A DNA stretch of 64,000 bases, taken from the NCBI RefSeq assembly GCF_000332095.2, contig NZ_KI913951.1, positions 1 through 64,000 on the forward strand. Reading direction: 5' to 3'. Every line of letters starts with the position of its first letter. Positions within the stretch are counted from its first letter, which is position 1. The DNA comes from Leptolyngbya sp. PCC 6406. GTDB lineage: Bacteria; Cyanobacteriota; Cyanobacteriia; Phormidesmidales; Phormidesmidaceae. This document shows positions 1 through 8,749 of this stretch, in pieces. Under the pieces are notes generated by a model. The model saw nothing but the letters and a program-made list of their open reading frames with translations, was not told the DNA's origin and did not search any database. The position numbers and the translations under genes are program-made.

Positions 1-480
1 ATACTATTCTTGTCCTTGCTTGTCTACCCTTCCTTTTCTGTGTACTTTCTTAACTATTTGAATATCTTATCTTTCCTGTTTATTTTTGTTTCTTGTCGTG
101 TAGAAAAGATAGGAATGGGCGGGGATCGCTGTTGTTATTGTTGGGGTGGAAAAGTTTCTGTATGCTGAAAGCCTTGCTATGCATGGGTTTCAGCCTTTTT
201 GATCGATGACTGGATTTTTGCGTTCTTGACTTTTGGCATTCTTCCTTTCCTGGAATGCTGGGGATCATCTCAAAATGATAATGATAGATAGTATATTCTT
301 ATTCATTTAACTTTACTGTTGTTTTTGTTCATCCTTGTCTTGACGTTTTGAGTCTTTGTTATTAGGTGTTTTTGTTGTTTTATGGGCATTTCAGCTTTTC
401 TTTTTATCTTGATTATATGGTTTGCTATCTTGACTATTAGATAAGGATTTGTTAGAATGTAGTCAAGAAAGGATGTTGGG
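1..480. other. AT-rich stretch without a convincing gene
   Basis: This stretch is clearly richer in A and T than the rest of the window and is full of short pyrimidine runs. Open frames exist on the minus strand, but their translations are low-complexity, lysine- and asparagine-rich and resemble no family I know. I see no RNA gene or clear hairpin. It could be a regulatory or decayed region preceding the small frame that starts at 481. Confidence 0.4.
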
Positions 481-621
481 ATGATTGGGTTTGATCGCAT
501 CGAGATTCAACGGCACTTGGAGGCGGGGTTGGATATTCGTGTTCAAGATCTCGTTCGGATGCAGCCGGTAAAGCCGCCAGAAGCGGTCTGGTGCGATGGC
601 AGGCTCATCAGCATTGAATGA
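481..621 (+). CDS. Small hypothetical protein (46 aa)
   Basis: An ATG-initiated frame of 46 codons begins MIGFDRIEIQRHLEAGLDI and ends in TGA. Its composition is that of a normal soluble protein, unlike the low-complexity frames just upstream, and it lies in the same orientation as the LPD29-type gene that follows. I recognise no domain. It could be a small partner of the next gene or a remnant of a larger one. Support rests only on coding-like composition. Confidence 0.3.
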   Translation: MIGFDRIEIQRHLEAGLDIRVQDLVRMQPVKPPEAVWCDGRLISIE

Positions 622-678
622 CCCTTGGCGTCTCTAGGAAGCGTTTGATGGCTCTACATCTCTTCTCTCTCTTCCGAT

Positions 679-1528
679 TTGCAGTTGTTTAGGTTTCTCT
701 TTATGGCACGTCGAATGCTCTCGTCTGTGGCTCAGCAGGCTAAGGCTTTAAGACAACAATTGAAGGCTGTTTTCCCGCTTTGCCAGTTCAGGGTGAGGTC
801 GTCTAACTACAGCTTGGGTTCTTCTATTCGGGTGTGCTGGATCGATGGCCCTATGGTCTCTGAGGTGGAGGTGATCGCTAATTAGGTATGTATCTGTCCG
901 ACGTGATGAAGGGTCGGGAGAAATCCTCTCTGGGGGGAATCGCTATGTCCACTGTGATAGACGGTTCTCGATCTCGGTCTTTGAGTCGGCGGTGATGACG
1001 GTTTGTCGGGATTGGGGGGTGGTGCCTGTGCCTCCAGTGGTCTGTGGGCAATCGGAGTATTCCTCGCCTCATATTCCCCATGAGGCTAATCCTCAATGTG
1101 TTGGCGGGGGTGTGAAGGATCTTCAGTGGTTGGTGATGGATGTTCTCGCTGAAACGTCTTTCTATCCGGTTCAGGTGGCTAATGAGGTTAGCGTTGGCGA
1201 TCGCGGGGGCGTAGCTGCTCTAGAGGAGCATCGCTCTGGTGCTGGTGAGGCGGTGGGGGGTGTTTTGAAGCTGGGGTCGCATTGGAATGCGGCGGCGACT
1301 CATCCTACGGTGGCTGACCTGCAATCCGTGGAGGTGGTGGAGAATCACGCCAAGAATGGCTTTGAACTCTTTTTTCCGGGTAAGCCGGATCTGGCTACTC
1401 GGCAATTGCTCAGGGCTTGTGGCTTTCGACCTAGCAAGAAAAAGGCAGGGGTGCGCTACGGAAGGTGGTTCTGGTACGCCAAGCGAACAGAAGGGACTTA
1501 CGAGTTTGTTATGGGACTTACTGGGTAG
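679..1528 (+). pseudogene. LPD29-domain protein, frameshifted
   Basis: The first frame, best started at the ATG at 703, contains AKALRQQLKAVFPLCQFRV and a WIDGPMV motif, as in the LPD29 domain of plasmid and phage polyvalent proteins. It stops at 883-885. The next frame (+1) continues the same domain from about 887 with GNRYVHCDRRFSISVFES and runs to 1528. Its C-terminal part, FELFFPGKPDLATRQLL followed by a WYAKRTE motif, resembles a small module common on large plasmid proteins. The shift therefore lies between about 872 and 886. A programmed shift or a base-call error are alternatives to a true pseudogene. I infer a plasmid or phage origin. Confidence 0.6.
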
Positions 1529-1694
1529 GAAAGTAAAGAAAGATAAGATAAGTAAGGGTGGTCGTCGGATGAGCGGTGTGTCGAAAGCGCGAAGGCGATT
1601 GCAGCCTTTCTAGAGGAGCCCGGTAGGGTACCTCAAAAGGTGCATCGTTCTGGATAGGGTTGCCGCTAATGCTGCTCAACGACATGTATTCAGA

Positions 1695-2228
1695 TCAGAC
1701 TGAACTGGTTTGAACCGAGTGAAGTCGCTCTAATTGACTGACACCGGCATAAATTTCTTGAGCCGCGATCGCGGCCAGTTGTTGCCAATCGTCGGTCGTG
1801 AAAACCTGACGGAACCAACTAATGGTTTGAGCCCGAACTGAGGCTTGCTCTGAGGGGATTTTCTGCTCGATTTCGCTCAAGAGGGCGTGCAGCCAAACCG
1901 ATTGCTCTTCGGTCGCGCTTTGCAGATGATGTCGCACGATCTGACGGGCCTGAGTGTACGTTTTTTCAAAGCTCAACCCCATCTGCCAGGTGGACATCCA
2001 CTGATGCAACTCAGCAAACAAAACCGATTGCAGTCGTACCTGCTGGAGCTGGTCTGGGGTTACCGTCGGGGTGCTCATGGCATACTCTCGCAAGAGTAGA
2101 CCCGCTTCCACATAACCCCCGCACTCTTTTTCAATTTGGGCGGTCTCTTCGAGCCAGGTCGGATCTTGGCAAAGGTCCATGATATTGCCGGTCTCAGCCA
2201 ATTGTTTTGCTAATCGGTCTTCATCCAT
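1695..2228 (-). CDS. Unknown helical family protein, copy 1
   Basis: A mostly helical, soluble protein of about 177 residues starting MDEDRLAKQLAETGN. I chose the start at 2228 because this N-terminus aligns with the paralogue at 44473 (MNDEILAQQLAKTGN) and an AGGAG box lies about 10 nt upstream. An earlier ATG at 2261 would overlap the upstream GNAT stop by 4 nt and is an alternative. Conserved blocks are ECGGYVEAGL in the first third and a TTDDWQQLA block near the end. The same family recurs complete at 44473 and as fragments at 46980 and at 51293/53185. Function is unknown; coupling to the GNAT gene suggests a joint role. Confidence 0.7.
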   Translation of the reverse strand: MDEDRLAKQLAETGNIMDLCQDPTWLEETAQIEKECGGYVEAGLLLREYAMSTPTVTPDQLQQVRLQSVLFAELHQWMSTWQMGLSFEKTYTQARQIVRHHLQSATEEQSVWLHALLSEIEQKIPSEQASVRAQTISWFRQVFTTDDWQQLAAIAAQEIYAGVSQLERLHSVQTSSV

Positions 2229-2257
2229 TGGGTCATTGCTCCTGAGAGGAGAATTAC

Positions 2258-2812
2258 TCATCCGGCGATCGCTCCGTACTCAAAGTATACTAAGCCCTCT
2301 TTTTCGAGGTCAGCGTCGTAGTCCGGCATCTGTAAACGACGATAAAAGCCTTCCGCTCCGGGCAATGCATGCAAGCCTACGCGGCCACCGTACCCCAGGG
2401 CGAGACTCCGGCGACGGGCGAACATCAACAACAACCGCCCCACACCGTAGTAAAACGGAGGGCGCTCTAAGGCAAAGCGATTCCAAGGAGCCGAGGACAA
2501 GGCTTCCACGTACACGAGAGGAAACCGCTCTGGTAAATGCGAGCGATGCCATTGCGTTTCCATAAATATCAGTCCTTGAGTCAAAAAATCGGCTTCTAAG
2601 GCATACGCTTCGTAACGGGCCTCGCGCTGGGATTGACGCAGCTTATAGTCCCACATCCAGGCGGCATCCGGCTGGTCGGTCGCCACCAGCATCGACTTCC
2701 AAAGGGTTTGGAAGTCGCGCCAATGGCGTTCTTGCATTGCGCAGATGCAGCCTTCCACGGGCTGACCGTCTCCACTCAGCAAGGTAATCGTTTCGTCCAA
2801 AGGTCTCGACAC
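2258..2812 (-). CDS. GNAT-like acetyltransferase family protein
   Basis: A 184-residue protein. The C-terminal half carries a block like the acetyl-CoA-binding and closing strands of the GNAT fold: GVGRLLLMFARRRSLALGYG, then GRVGLHALPGAEGFYRR and a final YFEYGAIAG. GNAT enzymes transfer an acyl group from acyl-CoA to amines, proteins or tRNA; the substrate here is unknown. Its stop codon is next to the start of the small unknown family gene (4-nt overlap if that gene starts at 2261), so the two are probably co-translated. The pair could be a metabolic acetyltransferase with a partner or a toxin-like GNAT module; nothing here decides between them. Confidence 0.7.
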   Translation of the reverse strand: MSRPLDETITLLSGDGQPVEGCICAMQERHWRDFQTLWKSMLVATDQPDAAWMWDYKLRQSQREARYEAYALEADFLTQGLIFMETQWHRSHLPERFPLVYVEALSSAPWNRFALERPPFYYGVGRLLLMFARRRSLALGYGGRVGLHALPGAEGFYRRLQMPDYDADLEKEGLVYFEYGAIAG

Positions 2813-2942
2813 CAGTCATCTTCGCTATTGAGTATAGGTGTTCTACTCAAGGTTGAGAGTGAGAAACCGATTTGGGAGCAGGCGATGTTCCTCCGGAACG
2901 GCTTCGCCAACGTGAGTCTGGTTGGGTTTGTCGTGTGATTGA

Positions 2943-3253
2943 AGGTTTAGAGAACGACAAATAAAACAGGTAGCGGATGGCGGCAGTGGAGACTTACCGC
3001 GATCGCTCCAGGAGGCGTTACTGAGGGCTGCTGAGGCGGATTTAAGGGCCGCACGGCAGTACGGGGAAGTGAGCATTGCTCAGACGCACCGGGGGCTTCT
3101 CAATCTCAGTTATAAGTGGGAACCAGAGTCTATCTGTTGCAGCGTTTCGATGGCAGTGGGGTGGTGGTGGCTCATGGCCCGAAACGGGTTGTCTTACAGG
3201 CTCTCATTCACAGCTATGTTCTGGTGGTTGAGGCATCGGTCTGGACTCCCTAA
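2943..3253 (+). pseudogene. Possible decayed hypothetical gene
   Basis: A frame with coding-like composition (LQEALLRAAEADLRAARQYG) is open from about 2943 but has no good start. Near 3116 a different frame becomes coding-like (VYLLQRFDGSGVVVAHG) and ends at a TAA at 3251-3253. I read this as one small gene with a frameshift, squeezed between the GNAT gene and the VOC genes. I do not recognise the family, and chance open frames remain possible. Confidence 0.25.
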
Positions 3254-3302
3254 TTCAGGCCCAATGCCTGAGCCCGGAGCAGTAACGGCAGGTCGTGCAG
3301 CG

Positions 3303-3728
3303 CTATGTGGAGGGGTTGAGATACTGAGCCTGAATCAGGGCCATATCCCAGTAGGCAGCTTCGATCTTGTGGCCATCGAGATCGCGCACGAAACAGCCGT
3401 AGTAGGGTTCACCATAGTCGGGGCGGGGGCCTGGTGGCCCTTCGTCTTGGGCACCAGCCACTAAGGCCACTTCGTAAAAGGCATGAACCGCTTCTTTGGT
3501 AGGGGCGATGAACCCCACATGGGTGCCGTTGCCTACGGTGGCGGGTTGGCCATTGATGGGAGTCTGAATCCAGAACTCCGGCAGTTGCTTGCCGTAGGCG
3601 ATCGCCCCTGGTTCTCGCATGATGCACTGGTAGCCAAGGGTAGGCAGGATGAGATCGTAAAAGGCTACTGCCCGCTCAAAGTCATTGGTGCCTAGGGAGA
3701 GGTGGGAAATAATGCTGGTATTTTCCAT
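3303..3728 (-). CDS. VOC family protein (glyoxalase/bleomycin-resistance fold)
   Basis: A 141-residue protein with the vicinal-oxygen-chelate layout: an opening strand and helix (SHLSLGTNDFERAVAFYD), a middle strand (GTHVGFIAPT) and the closing motif FVRDLDGHKIEAAYWD, which supplies the usual metal-ligand glutamate. Members include glyoxalases, dioxygenases and antibiotic-binding proteins, so no substrate can be named. It is the last of three VOC genes in a row on this strand (gaps of 36 and 14 nt), which look like one transcription unit. Confidence 0.85.
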   Translation of the reverse strand: MENTSIISHLSLGTNDFERAVAFYDLILPTLGYQCIMREPGAIAYGKQLPEFWIQTPINGQPATVGNGTHVGFIAPTKEAVHAFYEVALVAGAQDEGPPGPRPDYGEPYYGCFVRDLDGHKIEAAYWDMALIQAQYLNPST

Positions 3729-3742
3729 AGTTGATTTACCGT

Positions 3743-4129
3743 TTACTCAACTTTGGTGGCAATCCACCAGGTGGTGCCGCCCGGATCGCTTACACCCCCT
3801 CGTTTATCGTCATCATCTTTCTTTGTCGGAGCTTGTACTGAAGTTGCCCCCCACTCAAGGGCTTTTTGGTAAGTGGCATCAACATCCGGCACATAGATGT
3901 GGACATGGGCAGGACGAGCAGGCCAGTCTTCAACCTGATCCCCTAGCATGATCACCCCATCGTCCAGACGCACTTCAGCATGGATCACCTGGCCCTGGGG
4001 ATTGCAGAAGCGGCGCAGTTCGGTGGCCAAAAAGACATCGGTGAGGAACTGAATAGTGCGATCGGCACCGTCCACCACCAAATAAGGGGACATGGTGGGA
4101 TAGTTGTCAGGTTTATACTCAGAAGCCAT
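3743..4129 (-). CDS. VOC family protein (PhnB-like)
   Basis: A 128-residue VOC protein opening with YPTMSPYLVVDGADRTIQFL, as in PhnB-type glyoxalase-fold proteins. It has HAEVRLDDGVIMLGD in the middle and DPGGTTWWIATK at the end. The acidic-basic insert KKDDDDKRGG is unusual and may be a surface loop. It sits between two other VOC genes and is probably co-transcribed with them. A catalytic or a binding role (small electrophile or antibiotic) are both possible. Confidence 0.85.
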   Translation of the reverse strand: MASEYKPDNYPTMSPYLVVDGADRTIQFLTDVFLATELRRFCNPQGQVIHAEVRLDDGVIMLGDQVEDWPARPAHVHIYVPDVDATYQKALEWGATSVQAPTKKDDDDKRGGVSDPGGTTWWIATKVE

Positions 4130-4165
4130 GGTGATAATAAATTGCTGAATCAGCAGGAAACTCCA

Positions 4166-4627
4166 TTAAGCCATTAGGGTCTGAAACCGCTGTTCAATCT
4201 CGTCCATGGATAGATCTTCCCGGTGAGAAGCAATCATCCACAGATGGCCAAAGGGATCTTGGACTTTGCCACTGCGATCGCCATAGAACTGGTCACTGAC
4301 GGGCCGTAGCAGCGTTGCCCCTGCGGCGACAGCTTGGGCAACGACGGCATCCACATTCTCTACATACAGGTGGATGATCACAGTGGAGCCCTTGAGGCTT
4401 TGGGGGCTAGTATTCTCGCTGGGATATTCATCCGCAAGCATGATTTTGGCAGCACCGATTGTTAACTCAGCATGGGCAATTTTTCCGTCTGCCTCACTCA
4501 GGCGCGAAAGCTCTGTAGCGCCGAAGGCTTTTTGGTAAAACTCAATTGCCTCGGCAGCATTGTGTAAGGCCAGCATGGGGATGGCGGCCTCATAGCCAGC
4601 AGGGATTGGAGATAGTTGAGTACTCAT
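4166..4627 (-). CDS. VOC family protein (PhnB-like)
   Basis: A 153-residue PhnB-like VOC protein. Visible are AIPMLALHNAAEAIEFYQKAF, IAHAELTIGAAKIMLADE and the closing block GKVQDPFGHLWMIASH, followed by a short helical tail. It is the first gene of the three-gene VOC run. The tandem run suggests duplication from a common ancestor, but the three proteins have diverged strongly. Substrates cannot be assigned from sequence alone. Confidence 0.87.
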   Translation of the reverse strand: MSTQLSPIPAGYEAAIPMLALHNAAEAIEFYQKAFGATELSRLSEADGKIAHAELTIGAAKIMLADEYPSENTSPQSLKGSTVIIHLYVENVDAVVAQAVAAGATLLRPVSDQFYGDRSGKVQDPFGHLWMIASHREDLSMDEIEQRFQTLMA

Positions 4628-4846
4628 ATTCCTCTCTTATGGCGGCAGGTGGGCGGCGGTTTAGGCTTGCCCATGACGATAATATAGTACAAGTAAACTA
4701 TTTAATCGGGTGGGCATGGGGAATGATCGAGGGACGCGAAGGGCAATGCCCGCAGAATAGGCGCTTTTTGTCGCTAACGTTTTGTTACTAGCAGTCAATG
4801 GCAGAAACAGTACTCCGATTGGAGGACGGTGAAAGCCTTGATGAGT

Positions 4847-5764
4847 TTAAGATTCCTTGGTATGCGGTTCCGCACTGAGCATCTGTCTGGCCATCACTTT
4901 GAAGTCGTCCAGCCCGGATCGCTCGGCAAACTCAGCGACTTCCACCCCAAAGACGCTGTTGTACTCCACAATGTGGTCGGCCATGGCGGGCCAGAGGGTG
5001 CCGCCACTCTGCCCGTAGTGGTGCAGCAACGTTTCTAGGGAATTGCGGCCAAAGATTCGGTAGTGGGCGGCAAAGTCTGAGGCCGGATCTGTCACTCGCG
5101 CTTCAGTCCAGTCAATCAGTCCCGTGACCTGCCCCTGACCGTCAATCAAGATATGGCCGGGGTGCAGATCGCCATGGATCAGGGCCGTATTTTCGGGCCA
5201 GAGAGCTTCGTTATCTAGCCAGCGCTGCCAGCGGTTCCAGAGTTGTGGGTTCACCGAGTAAGCTGCTTTGACCCTGACCATCCGTTCTGACCAGGCGGCT
5301 CTGATGGCTGCGATCGCGGGAGTTTCTAACCCGGCCTCAGCGACGATCGGGTGCTGGATGCCGTGGAGGGCAGCTAGGGCATGGCCTAGGGACTGCAAGT
5401 AGGCAGTGGGCAGATTTTGGGCATCAATTTCCCAGCGGTAGGCTTGCAACTCTGGGTCTATGGTGCCAGCGGGTTGGCCGGGAAGTAGGGGATAGGCAAT
5501 CATCTCGTCGGTATGAATCTGCCAATCGGGCACCGGCACTGGCAGGTGGGGCTGCGCCAGGGTGAGGACGGTCTGCTCTCGCTGGGCCGAGGCCAGCACA
5601 TCGGGCCGTCGAGGAATTCTCAGCAGCCACGAGGCTCCATCATTGGAGCGGACGATGGCAACCTGGAAATCTAGCCCTGACTCGTTGATCTGCAATGAGT
5701 CAAGGGCTAAGGCCAACCCATGGCGGCTGGCCAGGGCCAGAATAGCTTCCTGGGATAAAGACAT
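4847..5764 (-). CDS. Macrolide 2'-phosphotransferase-like kinase (APH family)
   Basis: A 305-residue protein of the aminoglycoside-phosphotransferase/protein-kinase-like fold. An N-lobe with WLLRIPRRPD precedes the catalytic loop ALIHGDLHPGHILID and the metal-binding TGLIDWTEARVTDPASDFA. The wording of that loop, including HPGHILID, is characteristic of the Mph macrolide phosphotransferases, which inactivate macrolides by phosphorylating the desosamine 2'-OH. Length matches the Mph family (about 290-305 aa). It stands alone in the operon sense and has no neighbouring resistance genes. Chromosomal Mph-like kinases of environmental bacteria need not give resistance, so the substrate is inferred. 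Confidence 0.8.
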   Translation of the reverse strand: MSLSQEAILALASRHGLALALDSLQINESGLDFQVAIVRSNDGASWLLRIPRRPDVLASAQREQTVLTLAQPHLPVPVPDWQIHTDEMIAYPLLPGQPAGTIDPELQAYRWEIDAQNLPTAYLQSLGHALAALHGIQHPIVAEAGLETPAIAAIRAAWSERMVRVKAAYSVNPQLWNRWQRWLDNEALWPENTALIHGDLHPGHILIDGQGQVTGLIDWTEARVTDPASDFAAHYRIFGRNSLETLLHHYGQSGGTLWPAMADHIVEYNSVFGVEVAEFAERSGLDDFKVMARQMLSAEPHTKES

Positions 5765-5812
5765 CGGAGTAGTGCTACCGTGGATAATCTTTTGTCTGCG
5801 TTAGACACTGTC

Positions 5813-6397
5813 TCAGGCGTTTAGACGGTTAATTACTTCTTGGCCTCTGGGTGACAGCCGATAACCGCCCTTGGCAATACTTTCGGTCAGACCCAGCGCT
5901 TTGAGCTTGCGCACATTGGCTTTGAGGGTTGCTGTCTCTAGCTGGGCAAGAGCTGCCAATTCGGCTGCTCGGGTTTCTGGGTGAGTTTGGATCAGATTCA
6001 AAACTGTCATTGTCCAGGATCCATGTTTACTCTGGGCATCCCACTGGGTCAACTTCTGGCGCACCTGTTCCAGATCAGCAGATGAAAGTCCAGTTTGCTC
6101 TCGCAACACCACCCGTGGATCAGGACCAGCCCAGTGCAGTTGAATCCGGTAAAGTTGTCCCTGGTCGGTTTGCCCTAGCTCATCTATCAAAGCCTGTTGC
6201 GAGGCATACCCGGCCTGCTGGGCATCAACATCGGTCACTTGGTGGAGGGTGATCACATCAACGGCATCAATGGCCAAGATCCCAACGGCGGTTTGCAGTT
6301 GGCCACCGGCACGAACAGTAGGGCGTTGCCAGCAGCGAAAGGCTAAGCTGACGCTGCCTTGGGCAATCTGTTCTAAAATCTGCTGCTTGATTAGCAT
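5813..6397 (-). CDS. ASCH/PUA-like domain plus winged-helix protein
   Basis: Started at the ATG at 6397 (MLIKQQILEQIAQG), the product has 194 residues; an upstream ATG at 6460 would run into the small frame above it. The N-terminal half has the pattern of an ASCH/PUA-like RNA-binding barrel: QGSVSLAFRCWQRPTVRAGG, then a strand ending in VDVITLHQV. The C-terminal third looks like a winged helix (ETRAAELAALAQLETATLKA, then LGLTES and GYRLSPRGQE). A role in nucleic-acid binding is inferred. Similar two-domain proteins are usually annotated only as ASCH-containing. Confidence 0.6.
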   Translation of the reverse strand: MLIKQQILEQIAQGSVSLAFRCWQRPTVRAGGQLQTAVGILAIDAVDVITLHQVTDVDAQQAGYASQQALIDELGQTDQGQLYRIQLHWAGPDPRVVLREQTGLSSADLEQVRQKLTQWDAQSKHGSWTMTVLNLIQTHPETRAAELAALAQLETATLKANVRKLKALGLTESIAKGGYRLSPRGQEVINRLNA

Positions 6398-6408
6398 GGT
6401 GTGTGAGG

Positions 6409-6669
6409 CTACTGGACTCGTGCCATCCACTGGGCTAGCCGCAGGCCATACCGTTCGCAACTAAGGCGATCTCCCGGATGTAGCTCTGGGTCACGCTCAA
6501 AGTCCATCGGGCTTTGTCCCATCACCCCCAGATACGACCCCATGCGGTTGACCCCGTCGTCTGATTCTCTCGCAGTTTGGCCAAGGCACGGAATACGCTT
6601 TACGCCATCGTAAAACTCGCTAGAACAACCATCGGGGGAGATACGGATTTCCAAAAAAACTGTCATCAA
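6409..6669 (-). pseudogene. Possible flavodoxin/FMN-reductase C-terminal remnant
   Basis: An 86-codon frame fits exactly between the MarR gene and the ASCH-like gene. Its C-terminal part, NRMGSYLGVMGQSPMDFERD followed by PGDRLSCERYGLRLAQW, resembles the end of NADPH-dependent FMN reductase/flavodoxin-like proteins (NxxxGxYLGVMAQS, then a terminal helix). The preceding flavodoxin fold is missing. I therefore regard it as a remnant, or a small protein of unknown function. The family call is tentative. Confidence 0.35.
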
Positions 6670-6674
6670 GGGTT

Positions 6675-7169
6675 TCAGGAGGTTTCTGCTGACGGTGGAT
6701 CTGTGCTCAGCTTTGTGGTTTCCGCTTGCAGCACAGCAATGCTGCGACTGACAAAATCTTGAATGATCGCCAGCTCTTGTTCGCTGTAGCTGGAGAGTAA
6801 CCCCTCCATTTGCTGCCCCATTGAGGCAAACAGAGGCGCGATTTCCGCCTCCATCTTTTCTAGAACGGGATGAATCACCACTTTGCGGCGATCGCTGGCA
6901 TCGCGATCGCGCCTGACAAACCCCGCCTTTTCTAAGCGATCCACCAGCCCCGTGATTGCCCCAGTGGTGAGCCCGGTCAGCGCTGCCAGTTGGCCAGCGG
7001 TAAGGGCTCCGGCACGGCTGAGCAAATCCAGGGCTTTGTGTTCTGTTGCGCTCAGGCCGACGCGATCGCTGACGGCGGCGTGGAACATCAGGGTGCGGGC
7101 GCTGAGTTCGCGACCCAGTTGAAGATTGGCCTGTAACAGAGCATTGCGATCTGAAGCTTCATTTGACAA
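6675..7169 (-). CDS. MarR family transcriptional regulator
   Basis: A 164-residue MarR-type winged-helix repressor. The helix-turn-helix and wing are visible as GALTAGQLAALTGLTTGAIT, GLVDRLEKAGFVRR and DRDASDRRKVVIHP, with a C-terminal dimerisation helix. MarR proteins bind small phenolic or oxidising ligands and release DNA. The gene is divergent from the two membrane-protein genes at 7287 and 7841, and an inverted repeat lies between them. Repression of itself and of those genes is therefore the simplest model. Confidence 0.88.
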   Translation of the reverse strand: MSNEASDRNALLQANLQLGRELSARTLMFHAAVSDRVGLSATEHKALDLLSRAGALTAGQLAALTGLTTGAITGLVDRLEKAGFVRRDRDASDRRKVVIHPVLEKMEAEIAPLFASMGQQMEGLLSSYSEQELAIIQDFVSRSIAVLQAETTKLSTDPPSAETS

Positions 7170-7286
7170 TCCCCCACACTCCTCTTAGCATCTGATTATC
7201 TTAGAAGCTAAGAAGTATAGCCTCCAAGATTTACTCAAGTTTAGCGCTAGCGCTGAACACCTCACCGTGCACTCAGGAGAACTCCC
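7170..7286. promoter_or_regulatory. Divergent promoter region with candidate MarR operator
   Basis: This gap separates the MarR gene from the divergently transcribed membrane-protein pair. It contains the inverted repeat CTTAG-AAG-CTAAG at 7200-7212, with a related half-site TTAGC at about 7185, placed where a MarR dimer would block both promoters. The operator call is an inference from position and symmetry. Confidence 0.5.
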
Positions 7287-7841
7287 ATGAATCCACAGAT
7301 CCACCCGTTGTCGATGACCCGTCGGCAGGGCAGGCCCAGCGCTATTCTCATAGCTCAACTACTGCTGTGGCTATGGGTGATTAATCTCGGCATTGCCCTA
7401 GGGGCAGGGCTTTATGAATCAGTGATTGTCTTTCCCCAGTGGCTGGTGATGGGGCCTGACGGGGGCTATCAGTGGCTGGCGGCAGCGGCTCGTGATGCTA
7501 ATACTGGGCTGCGGTTTTGGGTTTATGTAACGACGGTGCCGCTGACGGTGTTGACGGTGGCGAATGCAGTTGTGGCTTGGCCTCACCGGGGCAAGCTCCG
7601 CCGCTGGTGGCTTGGGGCTGTGGGGCTAGCTCTGGTTGAGCGCCTGTTCACCTTTGGCTATTTTGTCCCGACAATGCTGCACCTGATGGGGGATAATCCA
7701 TCGGCATCAGAGGCGGTGACCACGGCACTACACTGGAGCCATCTCAACCACCTGCGGCATTTGCTGTTGCTAGTGGCCTGGTTAGCCGCCTTGAAAACTT
7801 TTGCCCTGCTGTATCAGCAATTCACTGCGAGGAAGCGTTGA
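7287..7841 (+). CDS. Integral membrane protein, DUF1772-partner type
   Basis: A 184-residue protein with a short basic N-terminus and about four hydrophobic segments (near residues 21-45, 80-98, 112-130 and 152-172). The first carries IALGAGLYESVIVFPQWL, a layout common in DUF1772/anthrone-oxygenase-like membrane proteins. Its TGA overlaps the ATG of the next gene (TGATG), so the two are translationally coupled. Divergence from a MarR regulator suggests induction by a small aromatic or toxic compound. The biochemical role is unknown. Confidence 0.7.
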   Translation: MNPQIHPLSMTRRQGRPSAILIAQLLLWLWVINLGIALGAGLYESVIVFPQWLVMGPDGGYQWLAAAARDANTGLRFWVYVTTVPLTVLTVANAVVAWPHRGKLRRWWLGAVGLALVERLFTFGYFVPTMLHLMGDNPSASEAVTTALHWSHLNHLRHLLLLVAWLAALKTFALLYQQFTARKR

Positions 7842-8332
7842 TGGCGATCGCTGAACCGGCATTTTTTACCCTCAAACTCTGCACTGCCTTGGGGTGTGGG
7901 CTGGTTGCTGGAACTTTCTTGGCGTTCTCTACGTTTGTGATGAAAGCCTTGGGTCAGCAGCCACCGGCTCAGGGGATCGCGACTATGCAGTCGATCAATA
8001 TCACTGTCATCAACCCCTGGTTTATGGGGACGCTGTTTGGAACCGCAGGGGGGTGCTTAGCCTTAGTTGTTGCCTCCTTTCTCCAAGAATTTCAACCCGA
8101 CACGCCCTATGTTCTCCTTGGCAGTGCCGTCTACCTCCTGGGTACTATCCTGGTCACGATTGCCGCTAATGTCCCCCTCAACAATGCGCTGGCGGCGGTT
8201 CCCCCAGATAGTCCTGCGAGCCATGGGCTCTGGGCTAAGTACCTTAGGAATTGGACACGGTGGAACCATTTGCGTATGGTGGCTGCCCTAGTCGCTGCTA
8301 CTCTGTTGACTCTGGCGATTGGCTCCAGCTAG
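7841..8332 (+). CDS. DUF1772 (anthrone oxygenase-like) membrane protein
   Basis: Started at the ATG at 7841, which overlaps the previous stop; a TTG at 7838 is a weaker alternative. The product has about 163 residues and four hydrophobic segments. GTFLAFSTFVMKALG, NVPLNNALA and a final RWNHLRMVAALVAA match the DUF1772 family, whose N-x-P-L-N and W-x-x-W-N-x-x-R motifs are shared with anthrone oxygenase. The substrate is unknown. Confidence 0.82.
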   Translation: MAIAEPAFFTLKLCTALGCGLVAGTFLAFSTFVMKALGQQPPAQGIATMQSINITVINPWFMGTLFGTAGGCLALVVASFLQEFQPDTPYVLLGSAVYLLGTILVTIAANVPLNNALAAVPPDSPASHGLWAKYLRNWTRWNHLRMVAALVAATLLTLAIGSS

Positions 8333-8542
8333 CGGTTGACCCTACTCCATGGCCATAATTCTCCATACCGCTTTGGGGACGGTTTGCGGGGTAGGTTACT
8401 CTGGCGACCTGGGTGAATCGGGGGCTCTCTGTTGCTGGGGCGGAAGTTGCAACGGCAACCTAGTTGCAATAAGACGGGGTTGTTGCAACAAGATCGGCCA
8501 TGTTATCACAGCTATGACCGGCTCAATGAGGGGGATGTGACC

Positions 8543-8749
8543 ATGGCGACGACGACTTTTGCTTTGACTCCACAGCAACGACGGTTGCGGGGAGTGGTGA
8601 AACAGTTGGTGATTGAATTGGCCCATGTGGAGGCTTTCTTGGCTCAGGGGGGTGAGGATAAACGCTTGATCTCCGCTGCCCAAGGCATGGATGGGGCGAT
8701 CGATGCGCTCAATGATTATCTGGACATTCTTCAGGTGCAAGCGGCTTAG
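8543..8749 (+). CDS. Small helical hypothetical protein (68 aa)
   Basis: I chose the ATG at 8543 (MATTTFALTPQQRRLRGVV) because a purine-rich GAGGGGG box lies about 10 nt upstream; the longer upstream reading is low quality. The product is predicted to be two helices (KQLVIELAHVEAFLAQ and AIDALNDYLDILQ) without membrane segments. I do not recognise a family. It is followed by about 190 bases without a gene. Confidence 0.5.
   Translation: MATTTFALTPQQRRLRGVVKQLVIELAHVEAFLAQGGEDKRLISAAQGMDGAIDALNDYLDILQVQAA

Noticed and set aside
303-500. Minus-strand 65-codon frame in the AT-rich left end
   Set aside because: Lysine- and asparagine-rich low-complexity translation, no ribosome-binding site and no family resemblance.
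3069-3464. 131-codon plus-strand frame across the start of the VOC region
   Set aside because: Its second half is only the complement of the VOC gene at 3303-3728; only the first part may belong to a decayed gene.
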